Of a stretch of 64,000 nt of DNA, positions 9,320 to 17,417 are shown in pieces; position 1 is the stretch's first letter; each line of letters opens with the position of its first letter. Position numbers and translations under genes: made by a program. The DNA comes from Hyphomonadaceae bacterium. Its GTDB lineage: Bacteria; Pseudomonadota; Alphaproteobacteria; Caulobacterales; Aquidulcibacteraceae. The stretch spans positions 1 to 64,000 of the forward strand of contig JAKFWO010000008.1 of assembly GCA_021731815.1 (NCBI GenBank), written 5' to 3'. The notes beneath the pieces were generated by a model. The model saw nothing but the letters and a program-made list of their open reading frames with translations, ran no database searches and was not told the DNA's origin.

Positions 9320-10288
9320 TCACAGGATTTCCGCCAGAAAATCCACGATCTCCGGCCATACATCCTCTTCCGTCAGGAAAGGTGCATGTCCGGTCCCGGA
9401 AACTTCCACCCGCCGCAATTGTGGGGCCCGCGCGGATATCGCGTCGGCGAGATCAGGCGTGAGGAAGTCCGAAATCGCGCCCCGCACCAGCATCAGCGGC
9501 TTTCCGTCGCGCGCGAGGGCGTCAAAGGCCGGCCACATCCCGCTCCCGGGTCCGGTGACCGCGCTGTCGGCGGCCTTCGCTGCGTCTTGCTCCAGCAATT
9601 TCAGCGCGGCCTCAGAAATGGCGGGATCGTAATCGAGCCGGATGGTGCCGTCGGCCTCCTCCCGGCAGATCCGGCGCGCAAATTCCGCCCAGAACGCCTC
9701 ATGTCCGGGCTGGTCCTGCGCCGGAAAGGCGAGGCCATTGATCCGGCGTGCATGATCGGCCGCCTCCGCCCAGGAACCGAGCTGCGGCCGCGCGGCCAAA
9801 TTCCGCAGGATGCGGGCAAGGGCCCCGGCCGTGAATTCCGGCCCGACATCGTTGAGCACGGCCCCGGCGATCCGCTCGCTGGCGCTCAGCGCCAGGATCA
9901 TGGTGATCAGCCCGCCCATCGAGGTGCCGACAAATACCGCGCGCGGGATTTCCAGTGCGTCGAGCACCTGAACCACATCCGCAGCGTAGTGGAAAAGCGT
10001 GTAGCTTTCGGGGTCGCGCGCGAAAGCCGATTGCCCGCGGCCGCGAACATCCATCGCGATGGCCCTCAGGCCAAGCCCCTGCACAGATTCGCAAAATTCA
10101 GTGAAGTCGCGGGAATTGCGGCTGATACCGTGCAGGCAGAACAATGGCGGTGCCAAAGCCACCGGATCGAGCGCCGGAAAATCGAAAACCGCCAGGGCGG
10201 TCCCGTCCGCGGCCATGATCTGGCGCTGGACGGGGGCGGCGGGAGGCCCCGAAAGAAGGGGCCGGGATGCGGGCATGGGCCTTGTCAT
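9320..10288 (-). CDS. Alpha/beta-fold hydrolase
   Basis: A 322-residue alpha/beta hydrolase of the esterase/epoxide-hydrolase-like superfamily. The oxyanion region is LFCLHGISRNSRDF, the strand-loop AMDVRGRGQS is typical, the nucleophile elbow is VGTSMGGL, and the catalytic His is in VSGTGHAPFLTEED close to the C-terminus. The acid is probably in the AISDFLTPD loop. I start at the ATG at 10288, two codons inside a TTG-initiated frame. Neighbours (gpmA downstream, rpmG upstream on the same strand) say nothing about the substrate, which I cannot name. Confidence 0.85.
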   Translation of the reverse strand: MTRPMPASRPLLSGPPAAPVQRQIMAADGTALAVFDFPALDPVALAPPLFCLHGISRNSRDFTEFCESVQGLGLRAIAMDVRGRGQSAFARDPESYTLFHYAADVVQVLDALEIPRAVFVGTSMGGLITMILALSASERIAGAVLNDVGPEFTAGALARILRNLAARPQLGSWAEAADHARRINGLAFPAQDQPGHEAFWAEFARRICREEADGTIRLDYDPAISEAALKLLEQDAAKAADSAVTGPGSGMWPAFDALARDGKPLMLVRGAISDFLTPDLADAISARAPQLRRVEVSGTGHAPFLTEEDVWPEIVDFLAEIL

Positions 10289-10346
10289 CACCAAGGCCTA
10301 ACTTGGCCACCGGGTTTTGACAAGCGCTGCGCTACGCACCGCCGAT

Positions 10347-10514
10347 CTATTTGATCTTGCCTTCAACGAATTCGACGTGCTTTTTCACGACCGGATCATA
10401 TTTCATCAGCTTGAGCTTGTCGGTCTTGGTGCGCGCATTCTTGCGCGTCACATAGAAGAATCCGGTGCCCGCCGACGAATTGAGGCGGATCTTGATCGCA
10501 TTCGGCTTGGCCAT
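10347..10514 (-). CDS. rpmG: 50S ribosomal protein L33
   Basis: A 55-residue large-subunit ribosomal protein. The start [20 protein letters not shown] and the [17 protein letters not shown] core are standard for the proteobacterial, zinc-free type of L33: no CxxC pairs are present. The ATG at 10514 is fixed by homology; 33 upstream codons in frame are not part of the protein. Confidence 0.97.
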   Translation of the reverse strand: MAKPNAIKIRLNSSAGTGFFYVTRKNARTKTDKLKLMKYDPVVKKHVEFVEGKIK

Positions 10515-10626
10515 GGCGGTCTCTGTCGGCTGGTGGAAAGCGGGAGTGGAAAGCGGGGGCGGAAAGCGGGAGAAAATCACCCCGGTTCGCACGGAACGGG
10601 GCATAGGCCACAAATTCCGCGCCCCG

Positions 10627-12102
10627 TCAACCTGTACCGGGCAGGCGGATCACCGCCCTGAGGCCGCCGAGCCGGCTCTCGCCAAGGGTCAGAAACCCTC
10701 CATAGGCGCGGGCGAGCTCATCGACAATGGACAGGCCGAGCCCCGTACCCGGCGCGCTTTCATCGAGCCGCACGCCGCGCCGGATTGCGGCCTCGCGGGC
10801 CTCGGGCGCAAGGCCGGGCCCATCATCCTCGACCGCGATCTCGATCATGGCCGGCTCATTTGCTCCGGGGGCGGATTCTGCCGCGCGCAGATTCAAAACC
10901 ACCCGAGATCTCGCCCATTTGCCGGCATTGTCGAGCAGATTGCCGGCCATTTCCTCGAGATCCTGGCGTTCGCCGCGAAAGACGAAACCGGTCCCTCCGG
11001 CCGGAATTCCGCCCGGCATGTCAAACCGGAAGGCCAGCTCCCGGTCGCGGGCGTATAATTTCCCGATCACCCGGACGAGGTCTTCGAGCACCGGCTTCGC
11101 CTCGGTCCGCGCCCGGGCATTTTCCGCGCGCGCTGCCGCCTGCGCCCGTTTGAGATAATGGGTGACATTGGCCGACATCGCCTCCGCCTGCCGGCGCACG
11201 ATGGCGCTGAATCCGCCCTCATGTTCGCGCGCTTCATTGAGCAGGACCGAGATCGGAGTCTTCAGCGCATGGGCGAGATTGCCGACATGGGTGCGCGCGC
11301 GCTCAACGATTTCGCGATTGGCATCCAGCAGCACATTGACCTCACTGGCCAAAGGCGCGACCTCGCGGGGATAGCTGCCGGACAATCGGTCGGCATCGCC
11401 GCGCGCAACATGTTTGAAATCCTCAGACAGGCGGCGCAAAGGCGCGAGGCCGATACGCACCTGAATGAGAATGGCGCTGACCAGCACGCCACACAAGGCC
11501 GCCAGCGACAGCATCAGGGTTGCCGTGAACTGGCGGGCATCGGCAAGCGCAGGTCTGGAATCGGCGGCCATCAGCAGCAGGATCGGCTCAGGCCGGTCGG
11601 GCAGGCGCACGCTCTGGCCGAGGATCCGCAATTTCTGCTCGTCGGGGCCGGGGGCGCTTGCAAATCCCTTTTGCCCGGCGGGCAGCGAACCCGTTTTGCC
11701 TCCCGTATGGGCCCATTCCAAAGGCCAGAAATCGGGGCTGTCCCAGACACTGCGCGACTGGAACAAAGGCGTAAATTCCCCTGGCACGGCTTTTGCCGTC
11801 CCGGCTTCTCCTGACCCCATGGGCAGAACCGCCCAATATCGCCCGGAATAGACCCGCTCATAACGCGGATCGGTCGGTGGCTTGGCGAGGCTGACAACTC
11901 CCGTCGAATCGGTCGTCAACCCGGCCAGCAGGGTGAGAAGATTGTTCTCGAGTTCCCGGTCGAGCCCGCGCAGCACGGAATCCCGATAGAGCCCCGACAA
12001 TGTATATCCCCCGAGCCCGAGGACCAGCAGGCTCCACAGCACCGCGCCCACCACCAGCCGGCGGGCAAGCGAGGGTTCGCGCCGCAGCCGGGCAGGGATC
12101 AC
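10627..12102 (-). CDS. Two-component sensor histidine kinase
   Basis: A 491-residue inner-membrane kinase. Two membrane helices (about residues 16-38 and 195-216) flank a periplasmic domain of roughly 155 residues; a HAMP-like linker ([17 protein letters not shown]) follows, then the H-box LAHALKTP with phosphorylated H278, an N-box [12 protein letters not shown]1 DDGPGLA and G2 GTGLGLSIV. The architecture resembles PhoQ-type sensors. Its GTG start at 12102 overlaps the regulator's stop by 4 bases (GTGA), so the pair is translationally coupled. The signal sensed is unknown; the PepSY gene at the head of the operon suggests an envelope signal. Confidence 0.92.
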   Translation of the reverse strand: MIPARLRREPSLARRLVVGAVLWSLLVLGLGGYTLSGLYRDSVLRGLDRELENNLLTLLAGLTTDSTGVVSLAKPPTDPRYERVYSGRYWAVLPMGSGEAGTAKAVPGEFTPLFQSRSVWDSPDFWPLEWAHTGGKTGSLPAGQKGFASAPGPDEQKLRILGQSVRLPDRPEPILLLMAADSRPALADARQFTATLMLSLAALCGVLVSAILIQVRIGLAPLRRLSEDFKHVARGDADRLSGSYPREVAPLASEVNVLLDANREIVERARTHVGNLAHALKTPISVLLNEAREHEGGFSAIVRRQAEAMSANVTHYLKRAQAAARAENARARTEAKPVLEDLVRVIGKLYARDRELAFRFDMPGGIPAGGTGFVFRGERQDLEEMAGNLLDNAGKWARSRVVLNLRAAESAPGANEPAMIEIAVEDDGPGLAPEAREAAIRRGVRLDESAPGTGLGLSIVDELARAYGGFLTLGESRLGGLRAVIRLPGTG

Positions 12103-12791
12103 GCGCTGCCTTCCGGCGAATATGGGGTCACCGCCGGATCGATGATCCGGTAGCCGAGCCCGCGCTCGGTCTGGATGCGTTCCTGCCCGATCTTCTTGCG
12201 CAACCTGCCCACAAACACTTCGATCGTATTGGAATCGCGGTCAAAATCCTGATCGTAAATATGTTCGATCAGCTCGCTGCGCGAAATGACGCGGTCGCGA
12301 TGATGCATCATATAGGCCAGCACCCGATATTCATGGCTGGTGAGCTTCACCGGTTCGCCCCGCACCGTAACGCGCGAGGCCCGGGTATCCACCTGAAGAT
12401 CGCCGCATTCAAGGGTCGCCGAGGCATGGCCCGCCGCCCGCCGCACGAGAGCCCGCACCCGGGCGATCAGTTCCTCGGTGTAAAAGGGCTTGGTGAGATA
12501 ATCATCGGCCCCCGCATTGAGACCCGAGACCTTGTCGCTCCAGCGGTCGCGTGCGGTCAGTACCAGGACCGGCATTACCTTGCCCGCGCTCCGCCATTTT
12601 TCGAGCACGCTGACCCCATCAAGCCGCGGCAGGCCGAGATCGAGCACCACGGCGTCGTAATTTTCGGAATCGCCGAGAAAATGTCCTTCCTCCCCGTCCG
12701 GGGCCTCGTCGACCACGAAGCCCGCATCGCCAAGGGCCGAAGCGATCTGGCGACGCAAATCAGGTTCATCTTCCACGATCAATATTCGCAT
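12099..12791 (-). CDS. OmpR/PhoP-family response regulator
   Basis: A 230-residue transcription regulator, partner of the overlapping sensor kinase. The receiver domain has acidic residues E7-D8, phosphoacceptor D51 in VVLDLGLP, T79 in LTARDRW and K101 in YLTKPF. A winged-helix DNA-binding domain follows (LTSHEYRVLAYMMHHRD, RDSNTIEVFVGRLRKKIG, RGLGYRI). The ATG at 12791 places the receiver at the usual distance from the N-terminus. The gene lies 19 bases after the PepSY gene and overlaps the kinase gene, forming a PepSY-regulator-kinase operon. Confidence 0.95.
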   Translation of the reverse strand: MRILIVEDEPDLRRQIASALGDAGFVVDEAPDGEEGHFLGDSENYDAVVLDLGLPRLDGVSVLEKWRSAGKVMPVLVLTARDRWSDKVSGLNAGADDYLTKPFYTEELIARVRALVRRAAGHASATLECGDLQVDTRASRVTVRGEPVKLTSHEYRVLAYMMHHRDRVISRSELIEHIYDQDFDRDSNTIEVFVGRLRKKIGQERIQTERGLGYRIIDPAVTPYSPEGSA

Positions 12792-12810
12792 TGCGTGTTT
12801 CCCCGTTCTC

Positions 12811-13173
12811 TCAGCCGCCGCGCTGGCGCAGGATCGACCCGGTATGGGCATCGACCACGAAATCGATGCGCCGTCCGTCTGGCGTCAGCCACTGGATTTC
12901 ATAGACCGGATTGGGCTGGGCGCTGACCAATTGGGCGTCGAGCTGACGGCCTCCGACCTTGTCGCGCAATTGGCGCAACACTTCGCCGAGCGGCCGCATC
13001 TCGCCCTGGGCCACCCCCTCGCGCGCATCCCGCGCCGTGAGCGGTGCCGAGAGCAAAGGCGGTCCCTTGCGCTGCTGGGCGACGGCTGCCGGCCCGGCAA
13101 GTGCCATGGCCGCAACCAGCAGAATCACCCATAAGCCGGATTTGCCGGATCGTGTTGGAAGTGAAAATGACAT
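12811..13173 (-). CDS. Periplasmic PepSY-domain protein
   Basis: A 120-residue secreted protein with a Sec signal peptide (GLWVILLVAAMALAGPAAVAQ, cleavage near AVA-QQ) and one PepSY-like domain, visible as GEVLRQLRDKVGG then VYEIQWLTPDGRRIDFVVDAHTG. PepSY domains are small periplasmic modules; in many Proteobacteria such a gene precedes a two-component system, and this one is first in that operon. An accessory or signal-modulating role is inference. The ATG at 13173 is chosen because it begins the signal peptide; about 63 codons upstream are open but not protein-like. Confidence 0.82.
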   Translation of the reverse strand: MSFSLPTRSGKSGLWVILLVAAMALAGPAAVAQQRKGPPLLSAPLTARDAREGVAQGEMRPLGEVLRQLRDKVGGRQLDAQLVSAQPNPVYEIQWLTPDGRRIDFVVDAHTGSILRQRGG

Positions 13174-13295
13174 GGAAGATCGCGCTCCGTGAACATGCGC
13201 CTTATGGGTCCTGCGGTCTGAATAGCGCGTGAACGGCGGGCTGTCCTGTCCCGGGCCCAAGGCACGGGTCGAGGGAGCCAGCACCACAGAACCGC

Positions 13296-13325
13296 GCTCA
13301 CACGATCCGGGCTCACACGATCCGG
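13296..13325. repeat. 15-bp tandem duplication over the DnaJ stop
   Basis: GCTCACACGATCCGG is present twice with no spacer (13296-13310, 13311-13325). On the minus strand each copy reads GATCGTGTGA, so the co-chaperone gene's final codons and stop (13313-13315) are duplicated exactly downstream. Confidence 0.95.
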
Positions 13326-14293
13326 TCGGGCGGTTCGGTGGCCTTGCTCCAGCTCCGCACAAAGGCCTGTAATTCCGGGTCCGGCCCTGTCACGCCGGGC
13401 TCCGGCAGCATAACGATCAGCCTCACCAGCAAATCCCCGGCCTGGCCTTCCTTCTGGACGCCCTTGCCGCGCAGACGCAGCAGCTTGCCGCTATTGGCTC
13501 CCACCGGAATGGTCAGCGCGACCGTTCCGCCGGGACTGTCGAGCGTCACCTTGCCGCCTTCCACCGCCTCGCGCAACGAGATGCCGACATCGACATAAAC
13601 ATCCTCGCCCCGACGCCGGTAGCGCATGTCCTCGCGCACATGGATCTCGACCAGCGCATCTCCCGCCCCCGACAGGCCCGGCTCGCCCTGCCCGCGCAGC
13701 CGCAGCACCTGGCCCGTCTCCACGCCCGCGGGGATGGTGATTTCGAGCGCCCGGTGCCCCGGTAATTGCACGCGCCGCCGTATGCCGCTGACCGAATCGA
13801 GGAACTCGATCTCCACAGCGACCCTTATATCTGCCCCGCGGCGCGTGCCTGTCTTGCGGGTCGTGCCGCCAAAAATCTCGGAAAACAGATCGGAAATTCC
13901 GTCGTCGCCGGCCTCGCCGGCGCGGCGGCGGGTATGGGGACCACCGGGATTCTGGAACGGATCCGTGTAGCCTCCTGGCCATTCGCCCGCCCGGCCCGCA
14001 CGGCCCTGGCTGCGCCGTACATCCTCGGCACCGAAGCCATCGTTCCGGAATCCATGAATTCCGCGTTCATTGCCATCGGCGTCGATCTCGCCGCGATCGA
14101 ATCGCGCGCGCTTTTTGGGATCCGACAACAGGCTATAGGCGGCGGTGGCACGCTGGAAGCGTTCCGCCGACCGCGCATCATTGGGGCGCACATCCGGATG
14201 CAGCTCCTTGGCGAGCTTGCGGTGCGCCTTGCGGATTTCATCGGCGCTCGCGGTGCGGGCGATGCCCAAGGCTTGGTAGGGATCCCAGGTCAT
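13313..14293 (-). CDS. DnaJ-type co-chaperone (CbpA-like)
   Basis: A 326-residue J-domain protein that stimulates an Hsp70. The J domain occupies residues 1-67, with YQALGIARTAS, the essential HPD motif in KELHPDVRPN, and YSLLSDPKKRARFD. A Gly/charged linker follows, then the two beta-sandwich C-terminal domains (PGHRALEITIPAGVETGQVLRLRGQG; SPGGTVALTIPVGANSGKLLRLRGKG). The four CxxCxGxG zinc repeats of true DnaJ are absent, so it belongs to the CbpA/DjlA-like type II group. The ATG at 14293 matches the J-domain start. Its stop lies in a perfect 15-bp duplication. Confidence 0.92.
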   Translation of the reverse strand: MTWDPYQALGIARTASADEIRKAHRKLAKELHPDVRPNDARSAERFQRATAAYSLLSDPKKRARFDRGEIDADGNERGIHGFRNDGFGAEDVRRSQGRAGRAGEWPGGYTDPFQNPGGPHTRRRAGEAGDDGISDLFSEIFGGTTRKTGTRRGADIRVAVEIEFLDSVSGIRRRVQLPGHRALEITIPAGVETGQVLRLRGQGEPGLSGAGDALVEIHVREDMRYRRRGEDVYVDVGISLREAVEGGKVTLDSPGGTVALTIPVGANSGKLLRLRGKGVQKEGQAGDLLVRLIVMLPEPGVTGPDPELQAFVRSWSKATEPPDRIV

Positions 14294-14374
14294 GAGGCCT
14301 ATTCACGACGCCCTCATGCCCGAATGGCCGGCGGCGCTTCTCCCGAATAAGGCCGCCCGCCCTCCGGAGCAAGA

Positions 14375-15262
14375 TCATCCGGTCACGAAATCCTCGGGAC
14401 GATAGCCCTGAAAGAACAAGGCGGCCCTCAGATCGGTGTGGCGGATCCGCGCATTGGCCACCTGTTCGAGCGCCGGCTTTGCGTAAAAGGCGATGCCAAG
14501 CCCGGCTGCGGCCACCATATCGGCATCATTGGCACCATCGCCGATGGCCATGATATCCACAGGATCGATCGAAAATTGCAGTGAAAGCTCACCCAAAGCC
14601 TCGGACTTGGCGGCCCGCCCAAGAATGGGGCCTTCGACCGCGCCGGTCAGCCTGCCCCCGGAAATTCCCAAAAGGTTTCCACGATGGCTGTGAAATCCGG
14701 CGAGGGCCGCGACACGCTGTGTGAAAAAGGTAAATCCGCCCGAGACCAGCGCGCAATGGGCTCCATGGGCGGCCATCGTATGCACCAGCACCCGCGCGCC
14801 GGGATTGAGCCGGACCCGTTCGGAAAAACAGGTCTCGAGCGCGCTTTCGTCAAGCCCCGCCAGCATGGCGACACGCGCATGCAGGGCTTGCCCGAATTCG
14901 AGCCGGCCTTGCATCGCTTCCTCGGTAATCGCTGCGATTTCAGCCTTTTTCCCGGAATAATCCGCCAGCTCATCGAGGCATTCGACCGATATCACCGTCG
15001 AATCCATGTCGGCGACCAGCAATCGCGCGCGGCGTTTCGCCCCCCGCCGCAACGCCCAATCGACCGCAAATGGGGCAAGGAGGGCGGCGACATGGTCCCG
15101 ATCGGCGGAAACATCCCCGGCCGGAATGTATTCGCAACCGAACAGCCCCTCGCCGGCGGGCAGCAGCGTCGCCCGCCCGGCAAGGCCGGCCGATTCCAGT
15201 TGGTCGATGGCATGCGAAAGGGTCGCGGATGCGCCCGTGACGAGGGAAAGGGTTGGGCTCAT
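14375..15262 (-). CDS. serB: Phosphoserine phosphatase
   Basis: Removes phosphate from phosphoserine in the last step of serine synthesis. The 295-residue HAD-family protein has motif I DMDSTVISVECLDELAD (nucleophile first Asp), motif II ALVSGGFTFF, and motif III/IV GDGANDADMVAAAGLGIAF. About 75 N-terminal residues form a degenerate ACT-like region. The start at 15262 (MSPTLSLV) is preferred over 41 upstream open codons of poor composition. It is divergent from the lipoprotein gene at 15503; TTGACA at 15362-15367 faces that gene but has no well-spaced -10 box. Confidence 0.94.
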   Translation of the reverse strand: MSPTLSLVTGASATLSHAIDQLESAGLAGRATLLPAGEGLFGCEYIPAGDVSADRDHVAALLAPFAVDWALRRGAKRRARLLVADMDSTVISVECLDELADYSGKKAEIAAITEEAMQGRLEFGQALHARVAMLAGLDESALETCFSERVRLNPGARVLVHTMAAHGAHCALVSGGFTFFTQRVAALAGFHSHRGNLLGISGGRLTGAVEGPILGRAAKSEALGELSLQFSIDPVDIMAIGDGANDADMVAAAGLGIAFYAKPALEQVANARIRHTDLRAALFFQGYRPEDFVTG

Positions 15263-15502
15263 TTTCCGGCTTTGCCCGCCGCCACGCCCCGCGCCAAGGG
15301 GCAAATACAGCAAAAAATGACGCCCTCGCGAAGAGTTTTTTCGCCATGCACACGAATTTGCTTGACAGAGCTTTCCGCCTGCCACTCCGTTAAATCAAAT
15401 TGGGGTTAAAAGAAATTGGGGACATTTCACAGCCCGCACATCGACCGGTGCCGAAAAATGCGCACTGAACGTGAAGGGTTCATTTCGAGGGAGGAATCGG
15501 CA

Positions 15503-16072
15503 ATGACCGGAATCAGGGTAAAATTCGCGGCGGCAGCCTTTTTGCTCACCGCTTTGGGCGGCTGCTCGGCACTGCGCGGAGAATTGTTGCAAGGGGCCGC
15601 GCTCGAGGATTATTGCGCGATCGAGGCCAATTCCCGAAAGGATCTCTGCGCGGTCAATGGCGGCATCAATGATGCGAAAGGCGAAAGCCGCCGCGCCGTG
15701 GCCCTTTCGGGGGAAGCCAAAACCGCTGCCGAGCGCGCCCAGGCGACGGCCGATCGCGCGCTCGTCAATTCCGAATCGGCGCTGGCGGGAGGTGCCGGTG
15801 CGGGCCAGTTGCAATGCGAAACCCGCACCCTGCAACGCCAGACAACCGGTGCCTGCCAGCAGGGCTATACTTTGGTGAGCTGCCATCAGTCGCGTTATAC
15901 CTATCGGGCGGGCCGCCCCTCGATCCTGCGCGACATCAGCGATACCCAGTGTCGTTTCGCGGCTCCTGTCCTCGAAATGAAGGTCCGCTGCTGCCAGGGC
16001 GTCGCCACGGCCGGGATCAGCCCGCGTCCGGAAGCGGGGCCGACCAGCCCGCGTGCGCCAAGAACGTCGTAA
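15503..16072 (+). CDS. Hypothetical cysteine-rich lipoprotein
   Basis: A 189-residue protein of no family I recognise. It starts with a lipoprotein signal (FLLTALGGC, lipidated Cys about residue 20). Residues 60-100 are rich in Ala/Glu/Lys with a helical, coiled-coil-like pattern (ESRRAVALSGEAKTAAERAQ). The C-terminal half has several cysteines (CETRTLQ, GACQQGY, VSCHQS, TQCRF, KVRCCQG), which suggests a disulfide-stabilised periplasmic domain. GAGGAATCG lies 5 bases before the ATG at 15503. It precedes miaA on the same strand by 57 bases. Confidence 0.75.
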   Translation: MTGIRVKFAAAAFLLTALGGCSALRGELLQGAALEDYCAIEANSRKDLCAVNGGINDAKGESRRAVALSGEAKTAAERAQATADRALVNSESALAGGAGAGQLQCETRTLQRQTTGACQQGYTLVSCHQSRYTYRAGRPSILRDISDTQCRFAAPVLEMKVRCCQGVATAGISPRPEAGPTSPRAPRTS

Positions 16073-16129
16073 GCACTGTCGCCTGAACGCTTTCACCTGA
16101 ACACCTCGCCGCCGCCCGCGAACAGACTG

Positions 16130-17128
16130 GTGATACAGTCCGGGGCTGAGTCCGATGAGCTGGCCGATGAATTGGCGCAAACCCGCTTCCTGCGGGTTTC
16201 GCCAGAATTGCGCCCGGCTTTGCTCCTTCACGGCCCGACGGCATCGGGCAAATCTGCCCTTGCGCTGGCACTGGCACGGAAATTTTCCGGTGCCATCATC
16301 AATGCCGATGCCATGCAGGTCTATGATGGCCTGCGCATCCTCACCAATCGGCCCGACCCGGAAGAAACCGGCCTCGTCCCGCATTTCCTGTTCGGACACA
16401 AAGGCCTGCGCGAGGCTTATTCGGTCGGAATCTGGCTCGGTGAAGCCCTTGGTGCCATTGCCCGAAGCCGGGCATCCGGGCATTGGCCTATTCTGGTCGG
16501 GGGCACGGGGCTATATTTTCTTGCCTTGACGCGCGGCCTTGCGGACGCGCCCCCGACTCCATCGGTACTGCTTTCTTCGCTCAAGGCCGAGCTCGAATCC
16601 CATGGCGCGCCTGCACTCCATGCCCGGCTTGCGGAAGTCGATCCGGCCATTGCTGCGCGGATCTGCCCGACCGACCATCCCCGGCTGTTGCGCGCCCTCG
16701 CCGTGTTCCGGATGACGGGGCGGCCGCTCAGCGCCTTCTGGGCGGACACCAGACCCGCGCTCGCGCCGGACCATTGGCGCGGCCTCCTGCTGCGCCCTCC
16801 CCGGGCGGCGCTTTACACCAAAATCGACCAAAGGCTGAAGGCAATGATCGAAAGTGGGGCCCTCGCGGAGATTGCAGCCGCGCGCGCCGCAGGCCTTCGC
16901 TACGACGACCTGGCCTGGACCGCTCATGGCCTGCCCTGGTTCGCGAAATTTCTCGATGGCGAAGTGACCATGGAAGAGGCATGCGAAAAATCCGCCCGCG
17001 ACACGCGCCATTATGCCAAGCGCCAATTCACCTTCGCTGCGCATCAATTCGCCGACTGGCCGGTTCTGGAAGAAATTTCCAAGCTTGATAAACTGGCAAA
17101 TATTTTTTCTGGATTTCTGGAAATTTGA
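16130..17128 (+). CDS. miaA: tRNA dimethylallyltransferase
   Basis: Transfers a dimethylallyl group to N6 of A37 in tRNAs reading UNN codons. The 332-residue product contains the P-loop GPTASGKSALAL (about residues 35-46), the INADAMQVYDGL motif, LVGGTGLY and the terminal RQFTFAAHQF-type segment (KRQFTF is the usual RQxTW region). The frame offers only a GTG at 16130 with no good ribosome site, giving about 31 residues before the P-loop, longer than usual; the true start may lie nearer 16200. Dimethylallyl diphosphate comes from the isoprenoid pathway that includes ispG in this window. Confidence 0.92.
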   Translation: MIQSGAESDELADELAQTRFLRVSPELRPALLLHGPTASGKSALALALARKFSGAIINADAMQVYDGLRILTNRPDPEETGLVPHFLFGHKGLREAYSVGIWLGEALGAIARSRASGHWPILVGGTGLYFLALTRGLADAPPTPSVLLSSLKAELESHGAPALHARLAEVDPAIAARICPTDHPRLLRALAVFRMTGRPLSAFWADTRPALAPDHWRGLLLRPPRAALYTKIDQRLKAMIESGALAEIAAARAAGLRYDDLAWTAHGLPWFAKFLDGEVTMEEACEKSARDTRHYAKRQFTFAAHQFADWPVLEEISKLDKLANIFSGFLEI

Positions 17129-17153
17129 CTTTCATTTTGGAATTTTTTACCCT
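17125..17153 (+). promoter_or_regulatory. Candidate ilvB promoter
   Basis: TTGACT at 17125-17130 and TACCCT at 17148-17153 are 17 bases apart in an AT-rich stretch that begins at the miaA stop codon. The -35 box is good and the -10 box moderate. It is placed to drive the leader and ilvB, but could be chance. Confidence 0.4.
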
Positions 17154-17307
17154 AATCTGTCATGGCTTCGCTCACTTTCGGCCCCAATGGGGCGGGGGCA
17201 GTATGGTCGTCGCGCCAAATTCACCCACGCTCCGGAACCAATTCCGGCGCGTGGCTCCGGTTCCCTCCCCTGCGGCGCGGGACCTTGTCGCCCGAACGAA
17301 TCCCGCA

Positions 17308-17334
17308 GGGCCCGGTATTTCCGGGCCCTTTTTT
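17308..17334 (+). terminator. Intrinsic terminator in the ilvB leader
   Basis: A perfect 8-bp stem GGGCCCGG (17308-17315) / CCGGGCCC (17321-17328) with loop TATTT is followed by six T residues (17329-17334): a textbook intrinsic terminator. It lies 180 bases after miaA and 84 bases before the ilvB ATG, between the candidate promoter and the gene, so it could be an attenuator or the end of the miaA transcript. A 6-bp competing pair GCGGGA (about 17276) / TCCCGC (17301-17306) lies just upstream. Confidence 0.8.
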
Positions 17335-17417
17335 CGAGGGACGAACCGGGAGTTGGCCAGCATGTGTCCGCACCGCAGGGACGAACCGAATTTCACTTCA
17401 GGCAGGGTCAGGAAGCA

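Noticed and set aside
15362-15395. TTGACA ... TTAAAT promoter for the lipoprotein gene
   Set aside because: The spacer is 22 bases, too long for a standard promoter.
17162-17307. Leader peptide for ilvB attenuation
   Set aside because: Frames starting at 17162, 17187 and 17203 all read through the terminator without a stop and are not rich in Val, Leu or Ile codons.
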